Translations under genes and position numbers: made by a program
Notes under the pieces: generated by a model
Database searches by the model: none
Seen by the model: the letters and a program-made list of their open reading frames with translations, nothing else
What the model was told of the DNA's origin: nothing
Origin: Planctomycetota bacterium
GTDB lineage: Bacteria; Planctomycetota; UBA1135
DNA length: 64,000 bases
Direction: 5' to 3'
Assembly: GCA_008501825.1 (NCBI GenBank)
Contig: QQUA01000013.1
Span: forward strand, 310,001 to 374,000
In this document: piece after piece, positions 18,735 through 28,208 of the stretch
How the letters are laid out: each line of letters opens with the position of its first letter
How positions within the stretch are numbered: the stretch's first letter is position 1

Positions 18735-21700
18735 TGATTCGACTGCTTTCCCTGCTCTGGATCGCTGCCACCATCACCCTGTTCACCGGTTGGGCGGCTT
18801 CCCACGAATTTTGGAACCCCGAGGAAACCATCCTTAGGGTGGAGGTCCACCCGAAAAAGATTCATTTCGAACGTCCCTATGCTTCAGCTCAACTTTTGAT
18901 TCAAGGTTATCTAGAGGATGGGACATCCGTGGACCTGACTCGGCAAGCGGTTTTTCTGGAAAGCAGCGACTTGGTTCAGGTAGATGAACGCGGGCGGATT
19001 CATCCGATATCCAACGGCCAAGGCCGCCTTCGACTCCTGGCCGGGGAACACACCATCGAAATACCGATTTCCATTCAGGGTATGGACCAAAGCCATCCGG
19101 TCGATTTCATTCGCGACGTGCAACCTATTCTCAGCCGCTTGGGTTGCAACAGCGGCAGTTGCCACGGAGCGGCCAAAGGGAAAAACGGTTTCAAGCTTTC
19201 CTTGCGCGGTTATGACCCCAGCTTCGATCACCAATCCCTCACCGACGACCTAGCCGGCCGGCGGTTCAACCGGGCCGTTCCCGACCAAAGTCTGTTTCTG
19301 CTGAAAGCGACCGCCAGCGTGCCTCACGAAGGGGGAAGGATCTTATCGGAAGAGAGTTCAGATTATGCCTTGTTGAGACAATGGATTGCCGGCGGGGCAA
19401 AATTCGATCCCACCTCCACCGGCCCGAAATCCCTTCGGGTATTGCCTGAAGAAATCGTTCTTGCCGGTGCCGGATCCGAACAACAGTTCGCCATATTGGC
19501 TACTTACGACAACGGCGCGGAAGTGGACGTCACCGCCAAAGCCTTTATCGAAGTCAGCGACACCGAAATCTTATCCAGCGACGACTCCGGATTGGTGGAG
19601 GCCAAGCGGCGGGGAGAAGCCACCGTTTTGGCCAGATTCGAAGGTCGCTATGCCACTGCACCAGCGGTGGTCATGGGAGACCGTTCCGACTTCCAGTGGA
19701 AACCGGTTCCGGCCTTCAACAAAGTAGACCAATTGGTTTACGCCAAACTGAAGCGGGTCCGGGTCCAGGCAGGAGATCTTTGCACCGATGCCGAGTTTCT
19801 GCGCCGCATCTACTTGGATTTAACCGGCAGGCCGCCGACGGTGACCCAAACCCGGACATTTCTCTTGGATCGCCGGAAAAGTCGAATCAAACGGGAGGAG
19901 TTGATCGACCGTTTGATTGGCAGCGCGGAATTCGTAGAGTATTGGACCCACAAGTGGTCCGACATGCTGCAAGTCAATCGGAAATATCTGGGCGAAGAAG
20001 GGGCACGAAAGTTCCAGCAATGGATCCAAGAACAAATCGCCAGCAATCGCCCTTATGACCGATTCGTGCAAGATGTACTGGGCGCCTCCGGCTCCACCGC
20101 CGCTCAGCCGGCCGCCTCTTATTACAAGATTCACCGGCAAGCGGACTTGGTCATGGAAAACACGACCCAGCTTTTCCTGGGAGTCCGCTTCAACTGCAAC
20201 AAATGTCACGATCACCCCTTTGAGCGTTGGACTCGTTCCGACCATTGGCAATTAGCCGCCACCTTTGCTCGGGTGGATAGGAAGCCTGCACCTGGAGCGC
20301 CGAAACTTCCCAGGACCGGGGTGGAAGAAGCCCTTCCGGCGGTGGAGTTGATTTCCGATGCAACCGAAGGGGAATTGGTGGACCCGGATACCGGCCAGGA
20401 ATTGGAACCTCGGTTTCCATTCCAGCATCAAGAAGCCCTTCCTCCCGGATTGAATCGAAGGCAGGGCATGGTCGCCTGGTTGACCGCCGCAGAGAATCCG
20501 TACTTTGCCAAGAGCTACGTCAATCGGATTTGGAGTTACTTCACCGGGACCGGTTTCATCGAACCGGTGGATGACATCCGCGCCAGCAATCCGCCTAGCA
20601 ACCCGGAATTGCTGGAAGAACTGACTCGCGGATTCATCGATTCCGGTTTCGACGTCCGAGCCTTGATGCGGAGGATTTGTCGTTCCAGGACTTATCAACT
20701 TTCGGTTCGCAGCAATCCCTGGAACGCCGATGACCAGGTGAATTATTCCCACGCCAAAGCCCGGCGCTTGTCCGCCGAGGTTTTGCACAACGCCTTGGTC
20801 ACCGCCACCGGTTCCAAGACTCCCTGGAGCCAGGCTCAAGCCGGAACTCCGGCAACGGCTTTGCTCGATTCTTCTTTCGGAACTCCAGACGGCTTCTTGG
20901 ATCTATTCGGCCGCCCGGCACGGGAAAGTTCTTGCGAATGTGAACGGAATTCCGGAGTTTCTCTGGGGCAGGCTCTTAATTTGATCAACGGCCCGACGGT
21001 AGCCGAAGCGATCGCCGATCCTCAAAACAAGATTGCCGATCTCCTGGCCATAGAAAACGATTCCGCCCACATCCTGGAACAGCTTTATTTATCCTTTTTG
21101 ACTCGTTTTCCATCGCCGCAGGAAGTGGAACAACTTTTACCCAGCCTGGACGGCAGCATTCCGGAAAACCGTTTTGCCCTGCCGCCGGCAGAATTGGCCG
21201 CCTTGGAAAGCGAATTCCAGAAGTGGCAACAAAGCATCCGCATTCCTGAATGGACAGCTTTGGAAGTTCGTTTGGCGGAAGACGCCCAGGGCCGAGCCTT
21301 GCAGCGGCGGCCCGGCGGATCTGTTGCCGCGGCAGGGGAGGCGGCGGCCAAAGATCGTTATCTGGTGGTTGGGGAGAGCTCCCTGGCCAGAGTCACCGGC
21401 GTACGCTTGGAAGCTCTGTCCGACCCCGAGCTACCGGCCAAGGGACCTGGTCGAGCCGAGAACGGGAACTTCGTTCTCCATGAACTGAAACTGTTCGTGG
21501 TGCCATATGGAAATCCCATCCAAAGCCGGCACCTGAAATGGAAAGCCGCCAGTGCGAATTTTTCCCAAAACGGTTGGCCGGTGGCTCATGCCATTGACGG
21601 CAAAAACAACACCGGCTGGGCGGTCTCTCCTCGCTTCGGCCAAAATCATCAAGCCGTTTTCGAGTTGTCGGAGGATCTTTCCCTTAGCGGCCCGAACTCG

Positions 21701-21985
21701 CTGGTTTTCCACCTCGATCAAGCATTCGGTACGCAACACATTCTCGGCCATTTCCGCATCAGCTTGACCGACAGTCCCCGGCCGGTACGCCATCATGCCT
21801 TGCCGCCGGACGTGTTGGCCGCTTTCCGAGTGCCGGAACTAGATCGCAGCCAAGCTCAAACGGAACTCTTGTTTCGCCATTTCCTGAAGATGAAGCCGGC
21901 TCATCAAACCCGCATAAGACACGCCGCCAGCCGCGACCTGGCCTGGGCCTTGGCCAATTCGCCGGAGTTTTTGTTCAATCACTAG
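18734..21985 (+). CDS. DUF1549/DUF1553 domain protein with Ig-like and cytochrome-like domains
   Basis: 1083 residues from ATG 18734. Order: signal peptide (LLSLLWIAATITLFTGWAAS); a BIG2-type Ig domain at about residues 30-110; a planctomycete cytochrome-like block RLGCNSGSCHGAAKGKNGF, which has CX4CH spacing; a second Ig-like stretch; DUF1549 (LRRIYLDLTGRPPT, then NKCHDHPFERWT); and DUF1553 (FAKSYVNRIWSYFTGTGFI, then RLSAEVLHNAL). The C-terminal part of about 250 residues includes a discoidin-like segment (GWPVAHAIDGKNNTGWA). Function is unknown; the family is expanded in Planctomycetota. The gene ends 28 bases before a convergent kinase gene. Confidence 0.93.
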   Translation: MIRLLSLLWIAATITLFTGWAASHEFWNPEETILRVEVHPKKIHFERPYASAQLLIQGYLEDGTSVDLTRQAVFLESSDLVQVDERGRIHPISNGQGRLRLLAGEHTIEIPISIQGMDQSHPVDFIRDVQPILSRLGCNSGSCHGAAKGKNGFKLSLRGYDPSFDHQSLTDDLAGRRFNRAVPDQSLFLLKATASVPHEGGRILSEESSDYALLRQWIAGGAKFDPTSTGPKSLRVLPEEIVLAGAGSEQQFAILATYDNGAEVDVTAKAFIEVSDTEILSSDDSGLVEAKRRGEATVLARFEGRYATAPAVVMGDRSDFQWKPVPAFNKVDQLVYAKLKRVRVQAGDLCTDAEFLRRIYLDLTGRPPTVTQTRTFLLDRRKSRIKREELIDRLIGSAEFVEYWTHKWSDMLQVNRKYLGEEGARKFQQWIQEQIASNRPYDRFVQDVLGASGSTAAQPAASYYKIHRQADLVMENTTQLFLGVRFNCNKCHDHPFERWTRSDHWQLAATFARVDRKPAPGAPKLPRTGVEEALPAVELISDATEGELVDPDTGQELEPRFPFQHQEALPPGLNRRQGMVAWLTAAENPYFAKSYVNRIWSYFTGTGFIEPVDDIRASNPPSNPELLEELTRGFIDSGFDVRALMRRICRSRTYQLSVRSNPWNADDQVNYSHAKARRLSAEVLHNALVTATGSKTPWSQAQAGTPATALLDSSFGTPDGFLDLFGRPARESSCECERNSGVSLGQALNLINGPTVAEAIADPQNKIADLLAIENDSAHILEQLYLSFLTRFPSPQEVEQLLPSLDGSIPENRFALPPAELAALESEFQKWQQSIRIPEWTALEVRLAEDAQGRALQRRPGGSVAAAGEAAAKDRYLVVGESSLARVTGVRLEALSDPELPAKGPGRAENGNFVLHELKLFVVPYGNPIQSRHLKWKAASANFSQNGWPVAHAIDGKNNTGWAVSPRFGQNHQAVFELSEDLSLSGPNSLVFHLDQAFGTQHILGHFRISLTDSPRPVRHHALPPDVLAAFRVPELDRSQAQTELLFRHFLKMKPAHQTRIRHAASRDLAWALANSPEFLFNH

Positions 21986-22013
21986 GCGTGGAAACAGCCC
22001 CCGTTCCAGGGCA

Positions 22014-25000
22014 TTAATCCAATAGCTTCTGAAACCGGCGGTCGGTTTTTAGAAAGTGGATTCCCTTTGCCCGTTGTTCGGCAAGCTGCAGGGGATTCAC
22101 CGGAAAGACTCGAGCGATGCCGTCCAGAGAAGCCGTGGCCAAAAAATTTCCCTCAGGACTGAAGGCCAGGGAAACCACCGGTTCCTGGTGGGCTTGATAC
22201 TGCAACATGATTTCTCTTTTGCGCCAATCCCAGATTTGCACGCTGCCGTCCACGCAACCGATGGCCACCACGTTCCGCCTTGGGTCCACAACCGTCGCCC
22301 GGATGGTGGCCGGACAGCGGTGATGGTATTGGACCTGCTCCTGATCATAGCGGAAAATCCGAGCCCCGTTTCCCCAGGCATCGACCAGCAAAAAAGTCTC
22401 GTCTTCTTTCAGCCAATGCAGTTCTCCCGGAGTTCGTGGCGCCCCATCAAAAACTTTGTCCAGCTCTGGGGTGCCCGACCCTAAATCAAAGGAACGAATT
22501 CTGACGTCTTCGCAAGCAAGCAGGATTCGGTCTTCTTGCCCATTCAATAGCAACCCGCGAATGGAAGGAGGGCGGCCCTTGAACCGCTGAAAATCCGATT
22601 CAAAGGGACCTAAAATCGTCAGCGGTTGTCCGGTTTCGGCATTCCACACCTGGGCCGTGCCATCTTGGGAAGCGGTCACGATGTGCCGGCCATCCCTGAA
22701 CCAGGCCGCAGCCAAAATTCTCTCCTGGTGGCCTCGAAATACGGTCACTTCTTGGCCAAGCTCCCAATCCCAAACTCGAGCCGTTCCATCCTCGGACCAG
22801 GTGAGCACCTTGGATCCATCCCGGCTAGCCAGGCAACCGAGAATCCAACTCCCGGGCTCCGGCAACAGGACCGTCTTTTGTTCAAGCTTCCCCGACAAGC
22901 GAAGGAGCTCGCCGTTTTCCTTGCCGGCAAGAAGCCATTCCTTGCCTCCATCGCTGTTTAAGAACAGAGCCTGACTAACCGCATAGTGGCCGGAGAAAAA
23001 TTCCTGATCCAGTCTTTGCTTGCTCCAGTTCCAGATTCGAATCCAGCCGTCTCGACCGGCGGTAAGCAGTCGATGCCCGTCGGGGTGAAAGCGGACTTTG
23101 GTCAAGGGTTCTTCTGAATGGACGAGTTCATGAACTCCCTTGAGTTCCAAATCCCACAGCATGGCGTCGTTGCCGTTGGCGCTGAGAATCAAAGGGCTGG
23201 ATGATCCTTTCCCGGGAAGCCACAGCCAACTGTTGTAGTGGTCGAACCGAGCGTCATGGGGAAGCTTGTGCTGCAAGATCCCGCTATCCCCATCCCAAAT
23301 GTAGAGGTTTCCATCAAAGGATGAGGCGCCCAGCCATTGCCGATCCGGGCTCCACTGGGTGGCCACGAATGGCATCCAACTGGGATTAGTCAGCCGCCGG
23401 ATGATGTTCCCGGTTTCCATTTCCAAAATCAAAACCTGAGGTCTTCCCCGAACTCTAAGGCCGTGAGAGGCCACTGCAACCCGACGTCCGGCAAGGTCGA
23501 AGGAAGCCTGATAAACCCTACCGGGAGCTTGCTGTTGCCATAGAGTTTCCGCAGTAAGCCGATCCCACAGGCGAATGCTGCCGTCTTCCGAAGTGGTGAT
23601 CACTCGATTTCCTTCAGGACAGAAATCGGCGAACCAGAGCGGGGCTTGGTGGCCGACAAAGCGTTTGACTTCGTTCCAGTTCTTGGTTTCCCACAACCGA
23701 GCCGTATTGTCGGTGGCCACCTTCGGACCATCCCACCCTCGCCCTGAAAAGCTCAAGAGGTAATTTCCGTCGGAACTCCAATTGGCCCCTAAAGTCGCCC
23801 CTTGGTGCCCTTGCCACTGTTTCAGTAAACGCCCGTCCTTGGCGCTGAAAATACGGATCCGGCCATCCTCGTGGCAGCTGGCGAAGCTCCATCCATCCGG
23901 CGAGAACTGGCCTCGAAAGACCCGGGATCCGCGCCAAACTTGAGGCAGGATCGGATGAAGATCCGGTAGCCGCCAAAATTGCAATTCTCCACTCACGGCC
24001 CAGGTAGCCAAGCAGGTACCGTTTTGATTCATTCTCGCTCCAAGGCCCCGCTCAAAGATGGAAGCGGACTTCAAAAGTTCCCCAGTTTCCCCGTGGATCA
24101 AATAGATCCATCCACCGGAAGCCATCGCGGCAAAGCGATGGTTTTTAGGGTCGTAAGCAATGGAAACCAGGCTTGAATAAACTTCTCTTTGCCACCGCAT
24201 CTTGAAACCGTCCATGGCTTTCAACAAAGCTTGCTGAAAGGCTGCTGGGTCTTGGCCACCGGAATCCTGCGCCGCTTGCACCGCCAATTTCAAAGCCATG
24301 GCCGGCTCGGTCTCCACCAGGCGTTCAGCCTGATTGGCCAACAGCAAGGCATTTTGGTGATTCAAGGAAACCTGGACTTTGTCCAGGAAAAAGAGACTCA
24401 GGATTAATGCACCGAGTAAAAGAAGAAAGATGCCGGTGGTCGCCGTAGCCATGACCGGATGGCGAAGAACGACCTTTTTGAATCTCAGCGCCACACCGGC
24501 CGGTTTGGCTTGAATCGGACGTTTTTCCCAAATCCGTTTGAGATCCTCGGTGAAATCCAGCAGGGTCGAGTACCTTCGCCTCGGCTCTTTATCCAAAGCT
24601 ACTTCCAAGACTACAGCCAAATCTCTAGGGACCGCCGGATTCAAGCTATCGGCCGGTTTCGGTTCCATCCGCTGAATCGCTTGAAACAGGCCCTCGACTG
24701 AATCGGCTTCCAAAGGCCTCTGCAGGGTCAAGCATTCGTAAAAAACCGCAGCAAGACCGTAAAGATCGGTCCGGGCGTCCACCGCTCCACCTTCTTGCAA
24801 TTGCTCGGGAGCCATATAGGCCGGTGTACCGAACAATTCCCCTGATCGAGTCAAGGTGGACAAGCCGGCATGCTCCATCCTGGCAAGGCCGAAGTCCATC
24901 CACACCGGACTTCCCTGAGGATTCACCATCACGTTTCCAGGTTTCACGTCGCGATGGAAGACTCCAGCGCAATGGGCTTCGTGCAAAGCTCTGGCGGCTT

Positions 25001-25631
25001 CTTGGAAAAACTCCAGCAGGCGTTTGATCTCGGCAAAATCCCGCGGCGGAATCGGCAGGATGGCTGCTTTCTTATGCTCCGCCCGGGAGGCCGCCGCGAT
25101 CCAATAATTCAGAGGAAGTCCCTCCAAATACTGCATGACCAAATAGGGGGGCTCGGCTTCGATTTGGGCTTCGTAAAGGGAGCAGATCCCCGGATGGTTC
25201 AAACGACCCACTGCCTCCGCCTCCCGGCGAAATCGGGCCAAACGGTTGGGAGTCAAGGTACCCACGGCCAAGTCCAAAACTTTCAAAGCCACGAAACGGT
25301 CGATTCTGGAATCGTGAGCCAAATACACCACCCCTTGCCCACCACGTCCCAAGGTCCGGCGAAGGCTATAAGGTCCAATTTGATCTTCGGCCGCGTCTTG
25401 AGCTCCTTCTTCCTTTTCCGAGGATGGCTCTTCCTCTGCCGACCCGCCTTCCGGATAAGCATTCATGAATCGCAGATATTCGGTTGCCACCACCAGATCA
25501 TGGCCGGGAAACCGGCGTAAATAGTGTTGCAAATCCAGAATTTCCCCTTTTTCTTGATCCTGGAGCATCTGCGCCAAGAGATCGAAGGCCACCGAGTTCG
25601 AATCGTCCGAAATGGGAGCAAAGGAAGGCAT
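22014..25631 (-). CDS. Membrane Ser/Thr protein kinase with C-terminal WD40 propellers
   Basis: 1205 residues; ATG 25631 is preferred over TTG 25637. The Hanks-type kinase domain covers about residues 87-370: GRGGQGVVYLAH (P-loop), ALKVL (Lys), FHRDVKPGNVMV (catalytic loop) and WMDFGLARM (DFG). One transmembrane helix (about residues 395-417, GIFLLLLGALILSLFFL) separates the cytoplasmic kinase from a long extracytoplasmic region of WD40 repeats, for example SPEGNFLATASLDGIARVF and WFRDGRHIVTASQDGTAQVW. There are enough repeats for about two propellers. It is divergent from an ECF sigma gene, which it may control. Confidence 0.94.
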   Translation of the reverse strand: MPSFAPISDDSNSVAFDLLAQMLQDQEKGEILDLQHYLRRFPGHDLVVATEYLRFMNAYPEGGSAEEEPSSEKEEGAQDAAEDQIGPYSLRRTLGRGGQGVVYLAHDSRIDRFVALKVLDLAVGTLTPNRLARFRREAEAVGRLNHPGICSLYEAQIEAEPPYLVMQYLEGLPLNYWIAAASRAEHKKAAILPIPPRDFAEIKRLLEFFQEAARALHEAHCAGVFHRDVKPGNVMVNPQGSPVWMDFGLARMEHAGLSTLTRSGELFGTPAYMAPEQLQEGGAVDARTDLYGLAAVFYECLTLQRPLEADSVEGLFQAIQRMEPKPADSLNPAVPRDLAVVLEVALDKEPRRRYSTLLDFTEDLKRIWEKRPIQAKPAGVALRFKKVVLRHPVMATATTGIFLLLLGALILSLFFLDKVQVSLNHQNALLLANQAERLVETEPAMALKLAVQAAQDSGGQDPAAFQQALLKAMDGFKMRWQREVYSSLVSIAYDPKNHRFAAMASGGWIYLIHGETGELLKSASIFERGLGARMNQNGTCLATWAVSGELQFWRLPDLHPILPQVWRGSRVFRGQFSPDGWSFASCHEDGRIRIFSAKDGRLLKQWQGHQGATLGANWSSDGNYLLSFSGRGWDGPKVATDNTARLWETKNWNEVKRFVGHQAPLWFADFCPEGNRVITTSEDGSIRLWDRLTAETLWQQQAPGRVYQASFDLAGRRVAVASHGLRVRGRPQVLILEMETGNIIRRLTNPSWMPFVATQWSPDRQWLGASSFDGNLYIWDGDSGILQHKLPHDARFDHYNSWLWLPGKGSSSPLILSANGNDAMLWDLELKGVHELVHSEEPLTKVRFHPDGHRLLTAGRDGWIRIWNWSKQRLDQEFFSGHYAVSQALFLNSDGGKEWLLAGKENGELLRLSGKLEQKTVLLPEPGSWILGCLASRDGSKVLTWSEDGTARVWDWELGQEVTVFRGHQERILAAAWFRDGRHIVTASQDGTAQVWNAETGQPLTILGPFESDFQRFKGRPPSIRGLLLNGQEDRILLACEDVRIRSFDLGSGTPELDKVFDGAPRTPGELHWLKEDETFLLVDAWGNGARIFRYDQEQVQYHHRCPATIRATVVDPRRNVVAIGCVDGSVQIWDWRKREIMLQYQAHQEPVVSLAFSPEGNFLATASLDGIARVFPVNPLQLAEQRAKGIHFLKTDRRFQKLLD

Positions 25632-25670
25632 GAGCAACAGGGGAAGAAATGGCGAAAATCGCCCCTTCTA

Positions 25671-25692
25671 CTTGATTGCATCTGCAGTCAAG
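25671..25692. promoter_or_regulatory. 22-bp near-perfect palindrome between kinase and sigma genes
   Basis: The arms CTTGATTGCA and TGCAGTCAAG pair with one mismatch around a 2-base centre. The palindrome lies in the 148-base divergent gap between the kinase and the sigma factor start at 25780. An operator for a dimeric regulator is an inference; no regulator gene is known for it. Confidence 0.35.
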
Positions 25693-25779
25693 AGGACAAG
25701 GAATTTAGCAGAAATGGCCAAAAGCCCTTATGCTGAAAACTCACAGCCATCACGGCAATTCCCTTCCCTCGTTCATTCT

Positions 25780-26412
25780 ATGAACCAAGAAGACCCAGGC
25801 TTGGAACCCGATCCGGATTTCGCCACTACGGATCATTTCGCTCGAAAAGCGAAACAGGGAGATCCAGCCAGTTTTGACCACATGTATCGACGGTTGGCGC
25901 CAGCCCTGCTTTCCTGGGCAAGACTGCGAGCACAACCGGGCATGGACCCTGAGGATTTGATGCAGGAAGTCTGGATTCGGGCTTGCAGCCTGTTCCCCGA
26001 CTACGATCCGGAGAAAGTCCGCTTTCGTCCTTGGCTGTTTTCGATAGGGAAATTCGTTGCCCTTGAACAACTACGAAGGGCAGCCAAGATCCGCAAAAAT
26101 CAGGTTGAGCCTTCCCAATTGGTTGGGGAATCTGACTTCCTTTCCCAATGCCCGGAAGAGATCACCAGCTTTACCCATCGCCTGGCCAAAAACGAAATCG
26201 TTCGCCAATTCGTTTCCTACTGCTTGCAAATGCCGCAAGAGGATCGGCAGATTCTGATCCATTGCGGCCTGGAAGGCATGAGCACCGAGGATGCCGCCAC
26301 TCGCTTGGATCTGCCGCTTGCCGTCTTGCGCAAGCGCTGGCAGCGAATCCGGGAGCGGGTCCGCCAACAACCGCGGATGGCTCCTTTGATCGAAAGCCTT
26401 TATCCGGATTGA
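25780..26412 (+). CDS. ECF-type RNA polymerase sigma factor
   Basis: 210 residues from ATG 25780; an upstream in-frame extension runs into the divergent promoter region and the kinase start, so it is not used. Sigma region 2 includes DPEDLMQEVWIRACSLF and FRPWLFSIGKFVALEQLRR. Region 4 includes LPQEDRQILIHCGLEGMS and DAATRLDLPLAVLRKRWQRI. No anti-sigma gene is adjacent; instead it is divergent from a Ser/Thr kinase, an arrangement known for ECF-STK groups in Planctomycetota. A secreted FG-GAP protein lies 149 bases downstream on the same strand. Confidence 0.92.
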   Translation: MNQEDPGLEPDPDFATTDHFARKAKQGDPASFDHMYRRLAPALLSWARLRAQPGMDPEDLMQEVWIRACSLFPDYDPEKVRFRPWLFSIGKFVALEQLRRAAKIRKNQVEPSQLVGESDFLSQCPEEITSFTHRLAKNEIVRQFVSYCLQMPQEDRQILIHCGLEGMSTEDAATRLDLPLAVLRKRWQRIRERVRQQPRMAPLIESLYPD

Positions 26413-26561
26413 TCTGGGGTTCCGCTTCCTGGAATAGCTAAAAAGCCGCCGCTTGTTCCAGGCACCCAAAAAACTGGCCGAAAGCTGTCCCGATTTGGCG
26501 GCGATTGCACTCCTCCTGGTGTCGCCCGGCAATTCGCTGGGCCCTGAACCGGGAGGATCCC

Positions 26562-28151
26562 ATGATCCGTTTCCTTTCTTCCTTGGCTCGCCTCCCCCGG
26601 CCGCCGAAACTTTCCTGGCCGGCGACGGCGTCCATGTTTCTGGCCGCAATGAGTTTGATGGCCTGGCCGACTGTTGCCGCGGGCCAAACCACGGAGACTC
26701 AGAAGCTGGTGGCCGGTGACGGCCAAACTGACGATGAATTCGGGTCGGCGGTGGCCATATTCGAAGATTTCATGGTAATCGGAGCTCCCTATGCCGACGA
26801 TCTCGGAACCAGTTCGGGAGCCGCCTATGTCTTTCGCTACAACGACAACAGCGACCTTTGGGAAGAAGAAGCCAAACTCTTGGCTTCGGACGGGAATTCC
26901 AGCCACCACTTCGGCTACGCCGTGGCGGCCTTTGAAGATTTGATTCTGGTAGGAGCCCCGGATTACAACGGCGACGGATTTGCTCCTGGAGGAGCGGCTT
27001 ATGTTTATCGCCGAGATCACACGGGAACGTGGCAGGAAGAAGCCCTGCTTCGCCACTCGAATCCGAAGCACGGAGACAAATTAGGCAAATCGGTGGCCAT
27101 CATGGACAAATGGGCTTTGGTGGGGGTTCCCGAAGACGACGACTTAGGCGATAACTCCGGCTCGGCGTTGTTGTTTCACGACGACGGGAATGGCAACTGG
27201 AGCTTGGACACCCAACTCTTGGCCAGCGATGGCGGCGCCCACCACGTGTTCGGATGGTCGGTATCTTTGTTTTCCGATCCGGCCAGGGAAACCATCGCGG
27301 CAGTCGGAGCTCCAGGCACCGCCGTCACGGCTTGCTATATGTTCCGCTACGAACAAGGAGCTTGGGCCGAAGAGCAGAAACTTGTCCAAAGCGAAGGCTT
27401 TGGCATGGCCGTTTCCTTGACCCAGAACTTCGTCTTGGTCGGAGCGCCGTACCGAAACGACCATGGTTCCGCCTACGTGTACCGGTACATCAGCAACCAC
27501 GAAGTTTGGGAGTTGGACCAGGAATTGATTCCTTCCGACGTCGCAACCGATGATGAATGCGGAGCGGCGGTGTGCATGTTCGATGACATCGCCTTCCTCG
27601 GTTCACCCAGGGATGACGATGGTGGTTCCAATTCCGGATCCGCTTATGTATTCCGCTACAGCGGCGGCCGGAAATGGGCCGAAGACGACAAGTTGGCGGC
27701 TTCGGATGCCGCCGCTGACTACCACTTCGGAGAAGCTGTGGCCATCAACGACGTCCACGTCGGAGTGGGTGCTTCGGATTCTGAGGTCGGCGGCAGTTCT
27801 CGCGGTGCAGTCTACACCTACGACGGTCGGGTTTACGCCTGCTCCTTGTCCTGCACCCCAGAAACCCTGCCCAGTGGGGGAACGGTAGAGGTCGACTTCC
27901 GCGACGGCACTCCCATGGCCCCGGTTTGGTTGGGCTACAGCTTGACCGGTTTGGGCAGCTTTCCGGTTCCGCCCTTAGGAGTGGTTTTGGACTTGGACCA
28001 GCCATTTTCGATCGGCCCGCCTTTGATCACTGATCCTTTGGGCGCCGCCACCTGGTCGCTGAGCATTCCCAATGTTCAGGGCATCGACGTGTGGTTGCAA
28101 GCCGTCCAAGTTGGTTTGGTAAGTAATTACTTGGCCACCGACGTGCAATAA
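26562..28151 (+). CDS. Secreted FG-GAP repeat beta-propeller protein
   Basis: 529 residues; ATG 26562 has GGAGG 7 bases upstream. The signal region includes SMFLAAMSLMAWPTVAAGQ. Seven repeats of the type FGSAVAIFEDFMVIGAP / GAAYVFRY are visible (repeat starts read FGSAV, FGYAV, LGKSV, FGWSV, FGMAV, CGAAV, FGEAV), enough for one 7-bladed propeller. The last 110 residues form a separate beta domain (CSLSCTPETLPSGGTVEV) ending in a hydrophobic strand, like the tails of other secreted proteins in the window. Ligand unknown. Confidence 0.9.
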   Translation: MIRFLSSLARLPRPPKLSWPATASMFLAAMSLMAWPTVAAGQTTETQKLVAGDGQTDDEFGSAVAIFEDFMVIGAPYADDLGTSSGAAYVFRYNDNSDLWEEEAKLLASDGNSSHHFGYAVAAFEDLILVGAPDYNGDGFAPGGAAYVYRRDHTGTWQEEALLRHSNPKHGDKLGKSVAIMDKWALVGVPEDDDLGDNSGSALLFHDDGNGNWSLDTQLLASDGGAHHVFGWSVSLFSDPARETIAAVGAPGTAVTACYMFRYEQGAWAEEQKLVQSEGFGMAVSLTQNFVLVGAPYRNDHGSAYVYRYISNHEVWELDQELIPSDVATDDECGAAVCMFDDIAFLGSPRDDDGGSNSGSAYVFRYSGGRKWAEDDKLAASDAAADYHFGEAVAINDVHVGVGASDSEVGGSSRGAVYTYDGRVYACSLSCTPETLPSGGTVEVDFRDGTPMAPVWLGYSLTGLGSFPVPPLGVVLDLDQPFSIGPPLITDPLGAATWSLSIPNVQGIDVWLQAVQVGLVSNYLATDVQ

Positions 28152-28164
28152 ATCGAAGCTTTTC

Positions 28165-28208
28165 GCAAAAGTCCTTGACTTCACTCCGGCAAGTCAAGGA
28201 CTTTTTGC
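28165..28208. terminator. Bidirectional intrinsic terminator
   Basis: A perfect 14-bp stem, AAAAGTCCTTGACT with AGTCAAGGACTTTT, is separated by an 11-base loop and extends to GC on each side. A-rich and T-rich ends on both strands make it suited to terminate the FG-GAP gene on the plus strand and the convergent kinase on the minus strand. The kinase stop codon lies at the loop edge. Confidence 0.85.
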
